A stretch of DNA of 64,000 nucleotides, taken from positions 2,914,001 to 2,978,000 of the forward strand of contig NZ_CP047028.1 in the NCBI RefSeq assembly GCF_009796865.1. Direction: 5' to 3'. The position numbers and the translations under genes were made by a program. Positions 63,689-64,000 of the stretch are shown piece after piece; position 1 is the first letter of the stretch, and each line of letters begins with the position of its first letter. The stretch comes from Formosa sp. L2A11 (GTDB taxonomy: Bacteria > Bacteroidota > Bacteroidia > Flavobacteriales > Flavobacteriaceae). The notes beneath the pieces were generated by a model. That model did no database searches and was not told the origin of the DNA. It saw only the letters and a program-made list of their open reading frames with translations.

Positions 63689-64000
63689 ATGAAAAAAAAG
63701 CTACTCCTACTTATTTTAGCATCCTGTTTTTTAGTGAATTGTTCGGCTTTAAAAAGATTAAAAACGGTTACACAAGGTGAAGTTAAACAAGACCAATATT
63801 TTGAAGAAATTCCGTTTAGATATGTTAAAAATCAGATTATTTTAGATGTATATATAGATGGAAAAAACTACCCTTTTATATTCGATACAGGAAATGATTT
63901 AACAATGATAGATTATAGTATAATAGAATCTATTAATCTTAAATCTAATAATGTTAATGGAGATATTTCAGATTCTAATGGCATTAGTAAAGAGAGTACA
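63689..64000 (+). CDS. Retropepsin-like aspartic protease lipoprotein (cut by window end)
   Basis: 104 codons are visible from ATG at 63689. Lipoprotein signal ends at C18 (LASCFLVNC). The protease motif is FDTGND with Asp66 (YPFIFDTGNDLTMID), the pattern of secreted aspartyl proteases of the retropepsin-like family in Bacteroidota. The second half (a repeat DTG is usual in full-length forms) lies beyond the window. The frame is open to the last base. Confidence 0.75.
   Translation, partial: MKKKLLLLILASCFLVNCSALKRLKTVTQGEVKQDQYFEEIPFRYVKNQIILDVYIDGKNYPFIFDTGNDLTMIDYSIIESINLKSNNVNGDISDSNGISKEST

Overview
The window is AT-rich chromosomal DNA from a member of the Bacteroidota, most likely a marine or facultatively anaerobic member of the Flavobacteriaceae. 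The evidence is protein families typical of that group (DUF4251, DUF3050, DUF6660-like, GxxExxY), abundant lipoproteins with short lipoboxes, weak or absent Shine-Dalgarno sequences, and several upstream TAnnTTTG -7 boxes. No rRNA, tRNA, CRISPR array, prophage or transposase gene was seen.

Layout. 1-5 kb: a truncated DUF6660-like gene, a B12-binding radical SAM protein, a methyltransferase gene broken by one TGA, and an MFS exporter. 5-11 kb: two small unknown proteins, then the fermentative cluster pflB-pflA-focA, in which pflA has no ATG/GTG/TTG at the expected start and is preceded by a roughly 100-nt imperfect hairpin. 11-24 kb: mostly single housekeeping or accessory genes (serine hydrolase, flavin oxidoreductase, GH1 glucosidase, RlpA-like protein, a two-domain sulfurtransferase with a GAA microsatellite, HAD phosphatase, LRR-protein kinase, hydrolases). 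24.6-25.3 kb: a group II intron with no reverse transcriptase. 25-29 kb: an ArsR-permease-DsrE-esterase group with two matching candidate operators. 29-37 kb: surface and periplasmic proteins, a frameshifted metallo-hydrolase and a c-type cytochrome fused to a DUF3365-like domain. 37.8-40.5 kb: cydAB (bd oxidase). 40.8-49 kb: a TetR-TolC-HlyD-ABC-ABC-permease-permease export operon split by two repeat regions, one of which carries a GxxExxY gene. 49-53 kb: an SQR-like flavoprotein whose stop codon lies in a 34-bp tandem array, and a nucleotide pyrophosphatase-like lipoprotein. 53-58.4 kb: an arsenic region (arsM; arsR, thioredoxin-like, OsmC, ArsP-like permease, FmdE-like lipoprotein, arsF, arsG). 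58.4-59.4 kb: a divergent HxlR/VOC pair. 59.6-63.1 kb: a compact three-gene ABC-3C system, the best candidate for an anti-phage system. 63.2-64 kb: two lipoprotein genes, the last cut by the window end.

How the genes fit together. PflBA/FocA and CydAB suggest growth at low oxygen, with formate produced and exported and a high-affinity terminal oxidase available. The two ArsR-controlled permease loci together with ArsM, ArsF and ArsG point to detoxification of inorganic and perhaps aromatic arsenicals. The export operon is probably a drug or bile-type efflux pump under TetR control. The ABC-3C operon combines a nuclease-like protein, a small linker protein and an SMC/Rad50-like ATPase with overlapping reading frames.
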